From: Tetrahymena thermophila SB210
Taxonomy: Eukaryota > Ciliophora > Oligohymenophorea > Hymenostomatida > Tetrahymenidae
Assembly (NCBI RefSeq): GCF_000189635.1
Contig: NW_002476416.1
Location: forward strand, 1-64,000
Reading direction: 5' to 3'
Length of the DNA: 64,000 nt
The notes below the pieces were generated by a model that did no database searches, was not told the origin of the DNA, and saw only the letters and a list, made by a program, of their open reading frames with translations. Below are positions 62,611-64,000 of this stretch, in pieces (position 1 is the stretch's first letter; each line of letters opens with the position of its first letter). The translations under genes were made by a program, and so were the position numbers.

Positions 62611-64000
62611 TTATTCAATATCTCCTTAAAGAATTGCTTACTTTTTTGTACTAGCGGCTTTGAAATTATACCCTTCTCTATTTACTTTTTTTACTGTACT
62701 AACTAACTAACTTCTTCTACTCTTTCTTGCTTTATTTAATAATTAATTAATTAATTGTTTGCTTGCTTGCTTAATTGATTGATTGATTCTTTTAAAACTC
62801 TTATTCTTCTTCTTTCACGACTAATAAAAAATTGAATTAATTTTTACAAACTCTACTCTTTATCTAAGTTTTTTTCACAAAATTTGATAATAAATTAACT
62901 TTAAAGGTTTTTATTTCTGATTATCTATCTATCTATTATTTTGTTTATTTGTTTGTTTGCTTGCTTTATTGATTGTTGCATTCTTTTCATTTAGTAATAA
63001 TAGAACTAACAATTAATACTGCAACAAAAAAACTAACCCAAAAATAAATTAATCATTAAACCAACCAAGCATTCCACTACTCATCACAATAAAAAAATTA
63101 GTTTTCTTAATTAAATTTAGATTTCAAGAATAATTACACTAGGCACAAAAACTAGTATATTAATTTGCTATTACATTTATTGATTTTTCAAAGAAACATG
63201 ATCCACACACATATTAATCAATTAGTTCATTCATTCATTCACTCACTTCATGCTGAATAAAATTTTATTCTCTTAAAAATAAAAGAATAGATTTTTAACT
63301 TAGTACATTTTTCGTACTATTTTTAAAAGTATTTAAATTTACTGAAGAGGTTTTAAATTATACAAAACCCAAAATTAGCTATTTCTTAGATAGCTATTAA
63401 TTCATAAAAAATTCAAAAAAATTTATAAGTATTTTAATTACTGAATACATAAAAATACTTACCCTATTTCTTATTTAACAATCCTTTCTGAAATTTACAT
63501 TTATAATAGGATGAAACATTTATTATCTAATATTATTATTTTTTATTTAAATATTTTTGATTGTCAAATTTAAAATAATTTACAATAAACATTTTGAATA
63601 GATAAATATGAAACTTAAATACTAAATATATTTTTTTAACTGCCCATATAAATGAGGTAAAACCTTTAGCAAATAGCATAAAACATATTTTACTGCATTT
63701 TTTATTTTAATATTTCCAAAAATAAATTAAATTGAAAATGATATTATTATTTATTATATGTATATTTTGATTTATTTAATAATTTAATTTGCTTACAAAT
63801 AAATATAAAATTTTTAGTATTCTTTATTTTAGTTTAATTATTTCAAAACCAACTTAATATACCTATTAATTCACTGAGTGATTATATGTTAAGTAATTTA
63901 TTTTGTTCGTTGAACTTTAATTTCTAATATTATATATTTATTCATCAGATAGATTTATTTATATTTTATTATATTAAAGTTATCTATCTGCAGATCATAT
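62611..64000. other. Gene-free AT-rich interval to the window end
   Basis: Upstream of the MGTCC gene, presumably its promoter and leader. Short tetranucleotide runs (TTAA, TTGC, ATTG around 62735-62790; TTCA near 63228-63248). No gene, RNA or repeat array recognised. Confidence 0.55.

Overview
The window is AT-rich nuclear DNA from a ciliate of the Tetrahymena type. Every convincing gene uses TAA and TAG as glutamine codons and ends only at TGA. Introns are mostly 44-375 nt, with one of 1.3 kb; they start GTA and end in an AT-rich tract plus AG. Coding islands stand out from gene-free stretches of roughly 80-85% AT. No telomere repeat, tRNA, rRNA, CRISPR array or prokaryote-like operon was seen. 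Exon models were read by eye from frame, splice signals and protein resemblance. All family names rest on remembered motifs, not searches.  Layout. 1-2035: a tandem array of 329/340-bp units, interrupted by a 309-bp MITE-like insertion at a TA, then degenerate copies. 3018-6444: two head-to-tail paralogues of an unrecognised family. About 6720-17080: a 5.4-5.6 kb segment duplicated in tandem. Each unit holds a minus-strand twin-CX9C gene (CMC4-like), an EamA-type transporter 'A' and an EamA-type transporter 'B'; the first A copy is a pseudogene. 18193-19971 (-): sterol-desaturase/C4-methyl-oxidase-like enzyme. 22505-25585 (+): VID27 homologue. 26148-27952 (-): two small genes of unknown function. 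29288-32139 (+): STT3, the catalytic subunit of oligosaccharyltransferase. 33004-34012 (+): Qb-type SNARE. 35639-41915 (-): alpha/beta hydrolase with a giant Q/N-rich tail. 44142-44732 (-): secretory cyclophilin. 45869-46768 (-): DNAJB12/14-like membrane J-protein. 49292-51095 (+): RING plus TRAF-type zinc-finger protein. 52461-53384 (+): unknown protein. 53572-55161 (-): PIG-C/GPI2. 56698-58567 (+): papain-family protease. 60459-62610 (-): Q-rich protein with a possible acylated N terminus.  Several genes serve the secretory pathway (STT3, PIG-C, cyclophilin, J-protein, SNARE, secreted protease). Ciliate genes are generally transcribed singly, so this is probably chance linkage. The most informative observations are: the hidden antisense CX9C gene pair, whose copies differ only at synonymous sites; the 669-bp higher-order structure of the left array, with a MITE whose empty site is preserved in sister units; the duplicated transporter cassette, in which one copy has decayed; and the hydrolase whose catalytic serine codon is split by an unusually long intron ahead of a 1.2-kilo-residue prion-like tail.
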